From Thiosocius sp963759055 (GTDB lineage Bacteria > Pseudomonadota > Gammaproteobacteria > Chromatiales > Chromatiaceae), in assembly GCA_963759055.1 (NCBI GenBank), contig CAVWYD010000018.1:1-64000 (forward strand): a stretch of DNA of 64,000 nucleotides, written 5' to 3'. The notes below the pieces were generated by a model. That model searched no databases. It was not told the origin of the DNA and saw only the letters and a program-made list of their open reading frames with translations. Position 1 is the stretch's first letter. Each line of letters begins with the position of its first letter. The position numbers and the translations under genes are program-made. Positions 8,300 through 17,712 of the stretch are shown here, piece after piece.

Positions 8300-9536
8300 A
8301 TGAAGAATCCCAAGACGATTCGGTCACTGTTTGCACTTCCTGGCTTTACTGCCTCATCGAGATTGCTCGGCGTTTTCGGTGATCGGTATGCCCGCGTGAT
8401 CCGAACTGACGAGGCGAAAAAAACCGCGGTCTGTTCGCACTGTGGCCACCGCTGCAGGGGACGTTACGACAGGAAGATGCTGCGTGTGCGCGATCTGTCG
8501 GTCGCCGGTTGGCGCATCTACCTGGAGTTCGAACGCTGGCGCGTCCACTGTCCGAGGTGTGGTGGCGTGCATGTAGAGCATCTCGACTGGCTGGCAAAGA
8601 ACCCACGCTACACCCAGCGCTTTGCGATGCACGTGGGCAAGCTGTGCCGCGATATGCCGAACAAGGCGGTCGCGGAGATGGAGCGGCTGCACCACAGCAC
8701 GGTGAAGGATCTCGACAAGCTCTACATGCAAAGCCAGGTTGAGCGGGCGGGACTTCCGGCGCCCAGGGCGATTGGTATCGACGAGATCTCGATCCGCAAG
8801 GGGCACAACTACCGCGTCATCGTCAGCGACCTGGAGCGCGAACGCCCCATCTGGGTTGGCGGCGAGGGGCGCAAAGAAGCCGACATCGACCTGTTTTTCC
8901 AGGCCCTGGGAGAAGAAGAGCGCGCACATCGAACTGGCGGCATGGACATGTGGAAGCCGTTTCGCAATTCGGTCATGAATCACGCGCCCAACGCCCGCGT
9001 CGTCTTCGACAAGTTTCACATCATGCGCCATCTCTCAAAGGCCCTCGATGAGGTGCGCCGCAGCGAGTACAAGCGCCTCAGTGGCAAGGACCGAAGCTAC
9101 ATCAAGGGCCAGCGCTATACGCTGCTGACCCGGCGCGAGAACCTGAGCCTGGACGGGCGGCGCGCCCTGAATAAACTGCTGCAAGCCAATCGACGCCTGA
9201 ACACCGGCCTACGTGCTCAAGGAGCAATTCGGGCAGCTATGGGACTATCGCACCGAGCGCGGTGCGCGTGCCTTCTTCGAGCGTTGGAAGGACAGCCTGA
9301 AATGGCAGCGTCTGGCACCGTACCGCAAATTCGCCGAACTGATCGATGCTCATTGGGATGGCATTGCTTCGTACTGTCATCCACAGAACAAGGTCAGCCT
9401 TGGCTTGGTCGAGGGGATCAACAACAAGATCCGGGTACTGCAGCGCAGGGCCTATGGCTATCGTGACGAGGAGTACCTGAAGCTCAAAATCGTTGCGGCA
9501 TTCCTGCCGCCGCTACCCAAGTTTTTATTGCGATGA
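8300..9536 (+). pseudogene. ISL3-family transposase, frameshifted
   Basis: DDE-type transposase of the ISL3 family. The N-terminal part (from ATG 8300) has a zinc-finger pair C-x2-C ... C-P-R-C-G-G, a first Asp in A-I-G-I-D-E, and a second Asp in V-V-F-D-K-F-H-I-M-R-H. The last part, with the Glu in L-G-L-V-E-G-I-N-N-K and the tail R-R-A-Y-G-Y-R-D-E-E-Y, is in another frame that runs to TGA 9536. One extra G in the run near 9203-9206 (L-N-T, then A-Y-V-L-K-E) breaks the gene. The 5' flank contains a plausible ISL3-like left end (around 8178-8210), but no matching inverted right end was seen within about 100 bp after the gene. It abuts an IS21-like end, so the locus looks like stacked relic insertions. 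Confidence 0.8.
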
Positions 9537-10050
9537 TTTGATTATTTTCAGTACCGATCATCGTGCAAGTAAAGAATATGGCGGGACTGTAATAAATCTT
9601 GACGGTTTCCCAGGTATCCCGAAGCCCGAATTAACCTGACTGCCACTCGGTATGATGTATGGCTTTTGGGTGCGGCAAGATCTGCCTTATCAGAAGCGGT
9701 GTGACCGCTTGCCGCAAAGAGCGTGCTGGCATCGACAGCAGATGTTTCAACAATTCTCTACCAACGTCTACTCTGTGTTGAATGCCGGCTATTGGCCTAC
9801 CAACCTCAAAGCCCGCTCTGCACGCAGGGAGCAGTCAATCGCTGGGCACTGGTGGACCGGCGGTGTCGGTAACCGAAGTGCCGCCCATAGCCCCCGCTCA
9901 CCGGTACGTCGGCCTGACGCATAATCGCGGATCTTGATGACCATCAGCGACACAGCCAAGGATTCGCTGTATTTTGAAAAACAATAGAAAGATGTCGAGC
10001 GTGGCGCAGAGCCACCGGGCACTCAGCGGGCGGCACGGAGACACATCAGC
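9537..10050. other. Intergenic stretch, nothing recognised
   Basis: No convincing gene and no clear second end for the ISL3 element. Composition is like the degenerate dispersed sequence elsewhere in the left half. Confidence 0.5.
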
Positions 10051-10719
10051 ATGCCGAAGAACACTGCCTCAAGTGGATCGCGGCGACGTCGCCGGCAGGT
10101 ATTCGGTGCTGTCTGGCTCCTGTTGTTGTGCTGCATAACGGGCGCCCCGCTGCAGGCACAGGACTGGATGAGCGGTGTATCATCGCCGTGGTCGACCTTC
10201 ACCAACCCAATGACCCAATCTACCTCGTCACCCTGGTCAAGCTTCGGGTCACCGATGAGCCCGTCAACTCTGTCACCCTGGTCGAGCTTTGGCTCGCCGA
10301 TGATGCCCCCATCGAACTTTCAGTCGCTGCCCTACTCATATGGTAGCCAGTCATCCGGGCTGTCCGGCTTCTCCAACCCTCATAGCCCGCAGCGATACGG
10401 CGCCTGGCAGACGCCATACGGCGGAAGCCCATCGGCCTGTTCCGGCGCAGCGACCACAGGGAGCCATCAACCCGACCTGACCGGCTTCTGGCGCGGCAGC
10501 GGCGGGGAGTCGGTCGAGGTCCAACGCAACTATGCTCGCATCTGGGGCGGGACGGACAAACCGTGCAACTGCATATTTTTCCTCGTGGGCCAGCGCCTGA
10601 TCGCCTACAGCCCGGATACCGACGTGGTGCGCAAGTACTGGTATCAGAGTAGCGGGAGCAACCAGTTCACGCTGGTCGACGAGTCCGGCAACCTGCTGAC
10701 CTATCAGCGATCGCGCTGA
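10051..10719 (+). CDS. Exported protein with SPWSSFGSPM repeats
   Basis: A 222-residue protein with a very basic N-terminus (five Arg in a row), a hydrophobic segment and a likely cleavage site after P-L-Q-A. Residues about 42-85 are three tandem units of roughly S-P-W-S-S-F-G-S-P-M, then a Ser/Gly/Pro-rich linker. The C-terminal 80 residues form a compact domain (D-L-T-G-F-W-R-G ... G-N-L-L-T-Y-Q) that resembles a small beta-barrel of lipocalin style. Its Arg run is close to, but not, a Tat twin-arginine motif. GGAGA lies 10 bases before ATG. Function unknown; perhaps surface or periplasmic binding. Confidence 0.7.
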   Translation: MPKNTASSGSRRRRRQVFGAVWLLLLCCITGAPLQAQDWMSGVSSPWSTFTNPMTQSTSSPWSSFGSPMSPSTLSPWSSFGSPMMPPSNFQSLPYSYGSQSSGLSGFSNPHSPQRYGAWQTPYGGSPSACSGAATTGSHQPDLTGFWRGSGGESVEVQRNYARIWGGTDKPCNCIFFLVGQRLIAYSPDTDVVRKYWYQSSGSNQFTLVDESGNLLTYQRSR

Positions 10720-10987
10720 AAGAGAAGGACTAGTTCCGCATATCCGCAAGGCTCTGGTACAACGTTTTGTGTAATTCTGAGAGCTGCAATTGAGTTTTGG
10801 GGCGCGGCATGCGTGAGCCACGCGAGATGCATGCTGCCGCTTCTGAGACACATACGACGGACACTGCAAACAATCACCAGCAGCTCGAGTGGGAGCGGGA
10901 CGGCGCCCAAGTGCCGATCGGTTGAATCGGCAGCTGTAAGCGGCGGTGAACGGCTACCCGAGAGGTTCTGTATCCCTATCTGCCAAC

Positions 10988-12427
10988 TCAGGGCACCTTG
11001 ATGACTCGGATCACGTTGGTTCCGCCGGCGTGCTCGGTCTGTCCCGCGGTGGCGACCACGGTATCGCCGAGGCGAAGATATCCCAGGGCCTTGGCCCGCT
11101 CTATCCCGAATGCAACTTTCTCCTCGTCGGTCTTTTCGCCGGCATACTGGATCGGTAGCACGCCCCAGTTCATGCAGAGCCTGCGGGTGACAGCGGTCAG
11201 GCCCGTGATGGCCAAAATGGGGCAGCTTGGGCGATGTTTGGATACCAGCCGGGCTGTGAAGCCGGTCTCGGTCAGGCTGAAGATCGCCGCCGCCTTGATC
11301 TGATCCGCCATGCCGACCGCGGCCTGGCCGATCGCCTCGGTCACGACGTGCGTCGGGTGGGGCGTAATGGTCTGCAGGTAGCCGTATTCGGCCAGATCCG
11401 CCTCGGCGTGCAGCGCCAGCGTGGCCATCGTCTCGACCGCCCTCACCGGGTATTTACCCACGGCCGTCTCGCCCGAGAGCATCACGGCCGAACTTCCGTC
11501 GAGGATGGCATTGGCGACGTCGCTGGCCTCTGCCCGGGTGGGCTTGGGGTTGTGCTCCATCGACGCCAGCATCTGCGTCGCAGTGATCACTGGCTTGCCG
11601 CGCGAGACCGTGGTTCGGATGATGCGTTTTTGCGAGCTAGGGATTTCTGCCAGCGGCAGTTCCACCCCGAGGTCGCCCCGCGCGACCATGACGCCGTCGG
11701 CCGCTTCGACGATGGCCTCCAGATTGGCCATGCCGGTGCGGTTCTCGATCTTGGCAATGATGGGAATCTCCACGCCGCGCTCGGCGAGGATCTCACGCAT
11801 CCGCACGATATCGTCGTCCGTCTGCACAAACGAGGCCGCAATATAGTCGACGTCGTTCTCCGCAGCGAAGCCGAGTTCGCGGATCACGTCCTCACGATTC
11901 TCGGGGCTGACCGCGGTCAGTGACAAGCGGGTGTCGGGGAGATTGACGCTCTTGCCCTCGCCGAGCATCCCGCCGTGGACGACCTGGCAGTGAATAGTCT
12001 CGCCCTCCACTGAAAGAACCTCGAGTTCGATCGCCCCGTCGTCGAGAAGTATGGGAGTCCTCGGGCGTACTTCCTCGGGCAGCTTAACGTAGGACACCGC
12101 GACTCCGGAGACATCGCCGACGCGTCCGTCAGTGTGCAGGTCGAAACTGGCACCCGGAAGCAGCTCGGCCGCGCGAGCCTCAAGGCGGCCGGTGCGAATC
12201 TCGATGCCGCGCGTGTCTATCATGATGGCGACACTCGTCCCCAAGGTTTCCGCCGCCTGACGAACCTGCACCAGACGCGCATGGTGCTCGGCCAGTGTCC
12301 CATGGGAGAGATTCAGGCGGGCCACATTCATGCCGGCACCAATCATCGCCTCAAGGATATTCGGCGAATCACAAGCCGGACCGATGGTCGCAACGATCTT
12401 GGTTTTACGTATGAGGTTGTTCGTCAC
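10988..12427 (-). CDS. pyk: Pyruvate kinase, K+-dependent type
   Basis: Converts phosphoenolpyruvate and ADP to pyruvate and ATP in the cytoplasm. The 479-residue length, the A-R-L-N-L-S-H-G box, K-I-E-N, A-R-G-D-L-G-V-E and T-A-T-Q-M-L-x-S-M all fit the family. The segment at residues 71-80 reads D-T-R-G-I-E-I-R-T-G. Glu 76 corresponds to the residue that marks K+-dependent enzymes, while the usual K-G-P before it is R-G-I, an uncommon variant. A second pyruvate kinase of the other class is at 57260. Start is a GTG at 12427 without a strong ribosome site. It stands alone and is not linked to other glycolytic genes. Confidence 0.93.
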   Translation of the reverse strand: MTNNLIRKTKIVATIGPACDSPNILEAMIGAGMNVARLNLSHGTLAEHHARLVQVRQAAETLGTSVAIMIDTRGIEIRTGRLEARAAELLPGASFDLHTDGRVGDVSGVAVSYVKLPEEVRPRTPILLDDGAIELEVLSVEGETIHCQVVHGGMLGEGKSVNLPDTRLSLTAVSPENREDVIRELGFAAENDVDYIAASFVQTDDDIVRMREILAERGVEIPIIAKIENRTGMANLEAIVEAADGVMVARGDLGVELPLAEIPSSQKRIIRTTVSRGKPVITATQMLASMEHNPKPTRAEASDVANAILDGSSAVMLSGETAVGKYPVRAVETMATLALHAEADLAEYGYLQTITPHPTHVVTEAIGQAAVGMADQIKAAAIFSLTETGFTARLVSKHRPSCPILAITGLTAVTRRLCMNWGVLPIQYAGEKTDEEKVAFGIERAKALGYLRLGDTVVATAGQTEHAGGTNVIRVIKVP

Positions 12428-12667
12428 TGATCTACCACATGAAATCCGGAGCCTTCGTCATGCGGCGAACAATGGATGAGATGTCACCGGATCGACTCCG
12501 TCCCGACGCCCCGGGATTGATGGGTCCATCCTCGCATTCCGCAGGGCGATGGGCAACAGGGCTGTTTATTACTGCGACCGAGTCGAGCGTGTGCCGGGGG
12601 TGAGCACAGCCTGCTGGCACGCGGGTTCTGGAGCCCTACCCCATCAGCTATCACTATAAATGCTTGC

Positions 12668-13093
12668 TCATGTCCCCGGTATAATCTCTTCATAAACGAA
12701 TGTTTGCTGCTTGCGAACCAGTTCGTAGCCTCCGTCTGAAGCACGCTTGATGCGTCCGCATTTTTTCCTATTCTCGACTTCCCACGTCATGCAGAGCTTT
12801 CCTTTTTGGTTGACGAACCATTTACCCTTTTCAGTGTAAAGGCCCTTACTTGAGTCGGCGCGGTCCGTTGTTTGTTCTGCACCACCATCAGCGCGGAACT
12901 TAATTTTCATCCCCACTTTCTGCATCACCGCCAGAGATTGCCCCTGCTTCATGTAGAAGCCTCTTACAGTATTACCCGACAACAAATCGGTGACCTCCTT
13001 TTTGTTGAGCCAATCACCGGCCAAGACATTGCCACCATCGAGAAGCCCGAATGTGAAAACAGCTAACAACAGGAATTTGGTGGTTCGTTTCAT
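12668..13093 (-). CDS. Small exported protein (possibly DUF995-like)
   Basis: A 141-residue protein with a signal peptide (M-K-R-T-T-K-F-L-L-L, cleavage near V-L-A-G). The mature part reads L-L-S-G-N-T-V-R-G near its start and G-K-L-C-M-T-W-E ... K-K-C-G-R-I in the middle, a layout reminiscent of DUF995-type small beta proteins; the family name is tentative. The two cysteines may pair. AAGGAG lies 8 bases before ATG 13093, which settles the start. It is followed after about 240 bp by the pyruvate kinase, so linkage is unlikely. Confidence 0.75.
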   Translation of the reverse strand: MKRTTKFLLLAVFTFGLLDGGNVLAGDWLNKKEVTDLLSGNTVRGFYMKQGQSLAVMQKVGMKIKFRADGGAEQTTDRADSSKGLYTEKGKWFVNQKGKLCMTWEVENRKKCGRIKRASDGGYELVRKQQTFVYEEIIPGT

Positions 13094-13210
13094 TTTCCCG
13101 TCTCCTTAGGAATATGTGAGGCCGGCTCCGGCGGGGAGGACGGAGGCCTGTCTCACCACGGCTAACTCCTCAACGAGCTGCCGTTCACCGGCCCAGGGTG
13201 AGCCCCAGAC

Positions 13211-13699
13211 TCATTTGAGCAACAAATCGCCATCGATTGGAAAATATCGAGATGCTGCGTTGATGAGAGAATTCGAGGTGAGCTTCGATACACCGTAAAC
13301 CTCGACACTGACATTGAAGTCATCACGAAGCTTGTCCACCAACAAAGCGAAATCACCGTCGCCTGAAACCAGTACAAGCACATCGGCGTCTTTCGCATAC
13401 TCGACCGCATCCAGGGTTATGCCAACATCCCAATCACCCTTGGCCGTCCCGTCTGAGCGTTGAATGAATGGTTTCAACTTCACTTCGAAACCGATGGCCT
13501 TAAGTATGTTCTGAAACTGGCGCTGTTTTTCATCGCCCCGGTCAATCGCATAGGCAAAGGCTTTGACGATGGTCCTGTTCGAACCCACTATCCGCCAGAA
13601 CGCGTTGTAGTCAAAATTGCTGCCGAATGCCTGTCGCGTCGTGTAGTAAACGTTTTGCACGTCGACAAGGATGACAACCCGTTCCACGTAGATCCTCAT
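13211..13699 (-). CDS. NYN-domain (LabA/DUF88-like) putative RNase
   Basis: PIN-like NYN domain protein of about 162 residues. Conserved acidic motifs are visible: I-L-V-D-V-Q-N at the start, K-G-D-W-D-V-G in the middle, and L-V-S-G-D-G-D-F near residue 110, which together form the metal-binding site of this nuclease-like fold. ATG 13699 gives the usual family start just before the first strand; an in-frame start at 13744 would add 15 residues with no support. Members are thought to act on RNA, but substrates are mostly unknown. No partner gene is linked. Confidence 0.85.
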   Translation of the reverse strand: MRIYVERVVILVDVQNVYYTTRQAFGSNFDYNAFWRIVGSNRTIVKAFAYAIDRGDEKQRQFQNILKAIGFEVKLKPFIQRSDGTAKGDWDVGITLDAVEYAKDADVLVLVSGDGDFALLVDKLRDDFNVSVEVYGVSKLTSNSLINAASRYFPIDGDLLLK

Positions 13700-13904
13700 G
13701 TTGGCCAACGCCGGTATACAGGCGCTTAAGGCTCGGGCCGCCAACTGGGCGAGCCGGGCGTGCTGTCAGACATTGTCCAGCCAATTCGAAATCATACCCT
13801 TCACGTAGCCGAAGCGTTTCAGAAAGGGTGTGGTGCGTTTCGTTATTGACCTCGACCCAAGCGGGAATTCGACGTGACTGGCATAGCAATGTCCTTGGGG
13901 ATGG

Positions 13905-14183
13905 TTACTTCTTGTTCCGTGACGACCAGGTCACGGCCCTGGCATTAGTTGCCATGCTGCGTAAGTTGAAGGCCTCTGCGCACTCTTCGGCGTACTCCGT
14001 AACCTCGGCCAGCGTGCCGCGGTGCAGACCTGTAATACGCGATTTGCCGCCGACAATCGTATAGCGATACCAGTAATCCGCCTTACCCAGTGCCGGATCG
14101 GTCGTCTTTTGGACAGACACAACACGATAACCCTTGTGCCGGTTGTCGCTGGAACCATCCGCGGGAATTTGCGTCGACATCAT
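13905..14183 (-). CDS. Hypothetical cytoplasmic protein
   Basis: About 92 residues from the M-M-S-T-Q start; a longer start at 14228 is possible. The core, G-Y-R-V-V-S-V-Q-K-T ... Y-W-Y-R-Y-T-I-V-G-G-K-S-R-I-T-G, followed by a helix T-L-A-E-V-T-E-Y-A-E-E-C-A-E, looks like a genuine small alpha/beta protein with no membrane segment. No family is recalled and the ribosome site is weak. Confidence 0.5.
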   Translation of the reverse strand: MMSTQIPADGSSDNRHKGYRVVSVQKTTDPALGKADYWYRYTIVGGKSRITGLHRGTLAEVTEYAEECAEAFNLRSMATNARAVTWSSRNKK

Positions 14184-14454
14184 ATAAATCCAACCTGCGC
14201 AGTCCTCAAAGTTGGTGCAGTGTAACAACTGCGCGAGCCAGTTGATTGACTATCGACGTCAAGGGTGCGAACTTGATACAGATTTACCCATAAAACGACC
14301 CCATCCAGGCCGGCACCAAAATGACGAATGCCCGGGAATGCTTGGCGGTCGCTGACCGCATGGCATGGCCGGCGTTCATGCGTCAGGCGAACTCATCTGT
14401 CACCGACATTCCTTCGCGGACGTCGCCCAATACGCCTGGACGCCGATACACTGC

Positions 14455-14925
14455 CTAAGCTTCTTCAAAGAAATATCCAACACGGACACCGCTGAGTAGC
14501 TGGATAAAATCGTCGCTATTGACCTTTATCAAGCTGCGATGATCACCGGATTCGAAATATACGTAGGCCAAGCTGGTCAAGGTCTTGTCCATCAGCGTCT
14601 CGATACCATATGCAGGACCTAAAGGCGGGATCGCACCGGCGTCACAGTCAGGAAAATACCCAGCGGCGTCGTCTTCCTGCGCAAGCACCATCGCGCGGTC
14701 CAGCTCTTTTTCAACCGCAGACAACTTCACCCATGCATCTCCCGGGACAACTACCATTATGGCCCCATCGTTGTCCTTAAGGATCACGGCCTTTGCCAGG
14801 TGCCCTTCATCAACATGAGCGGCTTCAGCGGTTTCATGGCTGGAACCTGTTGCGGGGTGGGCGATCACCTCGAAAGCGACGCCCTTTCCTTCGATGTAGC
14901 TCTTCACTGTGGCTGCTATCGTCAT
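14455..14925 (-). CDS. YbaK/EbsC-family aminoacyl-tRNA deacylase
   Basis: Predicted trans-editing enzyme that hydrolyses mischarged tRNAs (Cys-tRNA-Pro or Ala-tRNA-Pro in characterised members). The 156-residue protein from ATG 14925 carries H-L-A-K-A-V-I-L-K around residues 42-50, with the conserved Lys, and a G-A-I-P-P-L-G motif near residue 98. GGAGGA upstream of ATG 14925 decides the start against a longer in-frame ORF from 14985. Which amino acid it edits cannot be told. It is monocistronic. Confidence 0.88.
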   Translation of the reverse strand: MTIAATVKSYIEGKGVAFEVIAHPATGSSHETAEAAHVDEGHLAKAVILKDNDGAIMVVVPGDAWVKLSAVEKELDRAMVLAQEDDAAGYFPDCDAGAIPPLGPAYGIETLMDKTLTSLAYVYFESGDHRSLIKVNSDDFIQLLSGVRVGYFFEEA

Positions 14926-15511
14926 CGTTTGCTGTCCTCCGATTGCGGGTTGCCGAATCGCCACCAGTCTTGGTCTCAACCTCACGAAGTCGGCATCCCA
15001 CCGAAACTGAGCCCTCGACTGCCGTCGCTTCGATGATACGCCGTGAAAGCCTTTTGGACACAGGATACTTTGATGCTCGAGAAACCCGGTACCTCTTTGC
15101 GTAGCTGTTTACCGCCAGCGCGCGTGGAGTTTTCACACGCCATGGGCCAATTTTTGCCGAAGGCCAGGGTCTCCGCTACCCGACCATCACGACGCCAACT
15201 CTGCCGCTAGCGCAAATCTGCCATGCACATGAGCCTGCCGCTCATTGCCTGCCAGTGAATGGCAGGAATTGGCCCAAAATGAAAGTTGTCGATGTGCTGT
15301 GCCCGCGACCGGCCGGGAAGGCACATACCCCGCCACCTCCAAGGCCGGCGGGATGGTCGACCGCAAACCGCAATAGCCACCGAACCTGCGGCCGTCCATT
15401 CCCATTCGAAGGATCCAAGCCCCCGGTACCGGCCAGTACCATGGATCAAAATATGGACCACCGGTCTGTTGGCTGATGGTGTGATCGCCTTCACTCCAGT
15501 CCTTTATCGAC
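14926..15511. other. Intergenic stretch with one solo MITE-like end
   Basis: No supported gene. At 15126-15145 GGAGTTTTCACACGCC matches the right terminal repeat of the MITE family, without a recognisable partner end nearby. Confidence 0.45.
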
Positions 15512-16477
15512 GTGCCGATACTTATAACCATCCATCCCCGTGCCGTGCCGAAAGATATGTCCCCTGACGCCCCAACCAGTGAGACCTCTGCGTCCAAAAC
15601 ATGGACGCACCTCCTTCAACTCGGCGGTTTGACAATACTCCGCATTCTCCGCCGCGTGGTCCGCGCGCCTGCAGACCGGTTGACGAAGAAGTTGTTCCTC
15701 GCGGCCTACGAGGCCTCGGACGACGCCTACTGGCGGTGTCATGCGACCCAATGCGAATGGCGATCGCTCGACGGCATCATCGAGTACAGCCCCGACCTCC
15801 TTGCCGTGCCCAGAGAACGGGCGGCTCCTGTCTACCTCATTGCGATCAGGGCCACCTCGAACACTGATCTCGAACGTGTGGCGATCAGGGTAAAGGCGAA
15901 GAAATCCGGCACCATCCACCAACAGGAGATCACGCAGCATCAACTCCGCGGCACCCCCGTACGCAAGGCATTGACTGCAATCCCTCTGAAGCCCAAGTCG
16001 TCGAAAGTAGCCGACTGGCACAGGCTTGGAGATATCTACATCAAGTTGGCGGAGGCCGTGGACTGCGATGGCGTGGATCTGGTCAAAGGCAAAAAGATTG
16101 CGAATATCTTCCCGTCGACCAGCACGGACTCAGTGCCTCACCACCAAGTCGAACGCTGGGGACAATACTGGAATGTCGACGAGATCAATGTCGAGAAAGA
16201 GAACATCAAAACCCGCTGTTACCGGGAGTTGGTCCAATCCGCCAAACAACTCGGACGCCCACTGACGATGAGAAGAACGGCTTACCGACTATTGACCAGC
16301 CAGCTCGGCTTGACCCTGACGTTCTGGTCCCAGAACCTATGGAACGCGGAGGGAATCCGGGCCTCGATCGCGCGGGCCGAAGCCAATGACCTGCCAATAC
16401 CCAGCGAAAAAAGCAAGACCGCGCCGTCCTCGGGCGGTACCGCTCACCCAGACGCGTCCACTGAGGTCGGTTCGTGA
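15512..16477 (+). CDS. Hypothetical protein, 321 residues
   Basis: An open frame with protein-like composition, no signal peptide and no clear membrane span. It starts with GTG 15512, or ATG 15557, where the protein would begin M-S-P-D-A-P-T; neither has a good ribosome site. The middle is rich in charged residues and the tail is Ser/Pro/Glu-rich and probably disordered. No family is recognised. It may be a single acquired gene. Confidence 0.55.
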   Translation: MPILITIHPRAVPKDMSPDAPTSETSASKTWTHLLQLGGLTILRILRRVVRAPADRLTKKLFLAAYEASDDAYWRCHATQCEWRSLDGIIEYSPDLLAVPRERAAPVYLIAIRATSNTDLERVAIRVKAKKSGTIHQQEITQHQLRGTPVRKALTAIPLKPKSSKVADWHRLGDIYIKLAEAVDCDGVDLVKGKKIANIFPSTSTDSVPHHQVERWGQYWNVDEINVEKENIKTRCYRELVQSAKQLGRPLTMRRTAYRLLTSQLGLTLTFWSQNLWNAEGIRASIARAEANDLPIPSEKSKTAPSSGGTAHPDASTEVGS

Positions 16478-16641
16478 ACTCGCAGCCCGCATATGAGCCA
16501 ACACTACCCCTACGTCGATCACGAGACTGTGATCTGGGTGAAGGTCGGCCATCTGCCGGCCTGATCATCGCGAGCCACGTGGCCCGTCCCCTGTGCGCAG
16601 CTCCGATAACGCGTGTGTCCATCTGAGTATAGGAATAGACG

Positions 16642-17562
16642 GTGCATGCCTATATCAATACATGCGTAATCCGTCCATCTCACTGTTTGGCAACAAAGAA
16701 CGTGCGTAAGCTACTTTATCTACTGCTCTTTCTTTTTGTTCTAGGGGTGGCCGGAATCCTTCGCGTCGGAGGCTCTCTTGCAGCGCCTCAAATGCATTCG
16801 GTAGGCGAGCCACCAAATTTTTTATCTCCTGAGGTGGTGGCAATTCAAGGTGCCGAAGGTACACAGATAGCTGGTTGGTTTGCAGCTGGAGAAGATGGTA
16901 AGCCAGGAATACTGCTTCTACATGGTGTCCGGTCTGATAGAAGGGAAATGGTTGGCCGCGCAGGATTCTTGCTTGAAGCCGGTTACTCTGTACTACTCAT
17001 CGACATGCAAGCGCACGGTGAAACGCCTGGACGCAATATAACCTTCGGGTTCAGAGAATCCTACGATGTACATGCTGCTATGAGTTTTCTCAAAGCCAGA
17101 GTGAATGGACGCAAGGTAGGGGTGATCGGCGTGTCTTTGGGCGGGGCAGCCTCGCTACTTGGTGAGTCTCCCGTGGAAGCGGATGCCGTGATTCTTGAAG
17201 CCGTGTACAGCTCAATCGAAAATGCTGTGAAAAACCGCATCACTTTGCAATTAGGTAGCGTTGGGCAATATGTGACTCCTTTGTTGACGTGGCAAATTCA
17301 GCCGAGATTGGGGATTGCTCTAGAGGCACTATCTCCCCTGAGCGCGATTGGAAGACTAAATGCGCCTGTCATGATTATCGCGGGCGCAGAAGATCAACTC
17401 ACCCAGAGAGAAGAGTCACGCAGGCTGTTTGAAGAAGCCGGCGAACCGAAACAGCTTTGGCTCATCCAGGGAGCGAAGCATCAGAATCTCCATGCATTTG
17501 CGGGCGAAGAGTATGAGAAACGAGTTCTTCAATTTTTTCTGCGGCACCTGGCGAGCGCCTGA
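16642..17562 (+). CDS. Membrane-anchored alpha/beta hydrolase
   Basis: A 306-residue protein with one N-terminal hydrophobic helix (about 23-42), so the hydrolase domain probably faces the periplasm. The alpha/beta-hydrolase core shows the oxyanion strand L-L-L-H-G-V-R-S-D, the nucleophile elbow G-V-S-L-G-G (Ser 165), an acid at Asp 251 (G-A-E-D-Q) and a His at 280. It resembles the FrsA/YqkD-like group of serine hydrolases; substrate unknown. GTG 16642 is preceded by AGGA seven bases away. The base composition is more A+T-rich than the right half, as is the GGDEF gene that follows about 150 bp later. Confidence 0.85.
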   Translation: MHAYINTCVIRPSHCLATKNVRKLLYLLLFLFVLGVAGILRVGGSLAAPQMHSVGEPPNFLSPEVVAIQGAEGTQIAGWFAAGEDGKPGILLLHGVRSDRREMVGRAGFLLEAGYSVLLIDMQAHGETPGRNITFGFRESYDVHAAMSFLKARVNGRKVGVIGVSLGGAASLLGESPVEADAVILEAVYSSIENAVKNRITLQLGSVGQYVTPLLTWQIQPRLGIALEALSPLSAIGRLNAPVMIIAGAEDQLTQREESRRLFEEAGEPKQLWLIQGAKHQNLHAFAGEEYEKRVLQFFLRHLASA

Positions 17563-17712
17563 CAAGGCGGCTTTTTCATCGGGTCACGGCCAGAACCGGG
17601 CCTTGACGACATGATTAAGTCTTTCATGTCGCAAAATGTCATCCAGCCTTCTATGCGCATATACTGCCAGGCAAGGACCGATTAAAACTGCGCGAAGCAC
17701 GGAGAGCGGGAG

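Noticed and set aside
10051..10160. Tat signal on the repeat-containing exported protein
   Set aside because: Arg run R-R-R-R-R-Q-V-F does not place Phe/Leu at the right distance after a twin Arg with a preceding Ser/Thr; a Sec signal explains it.
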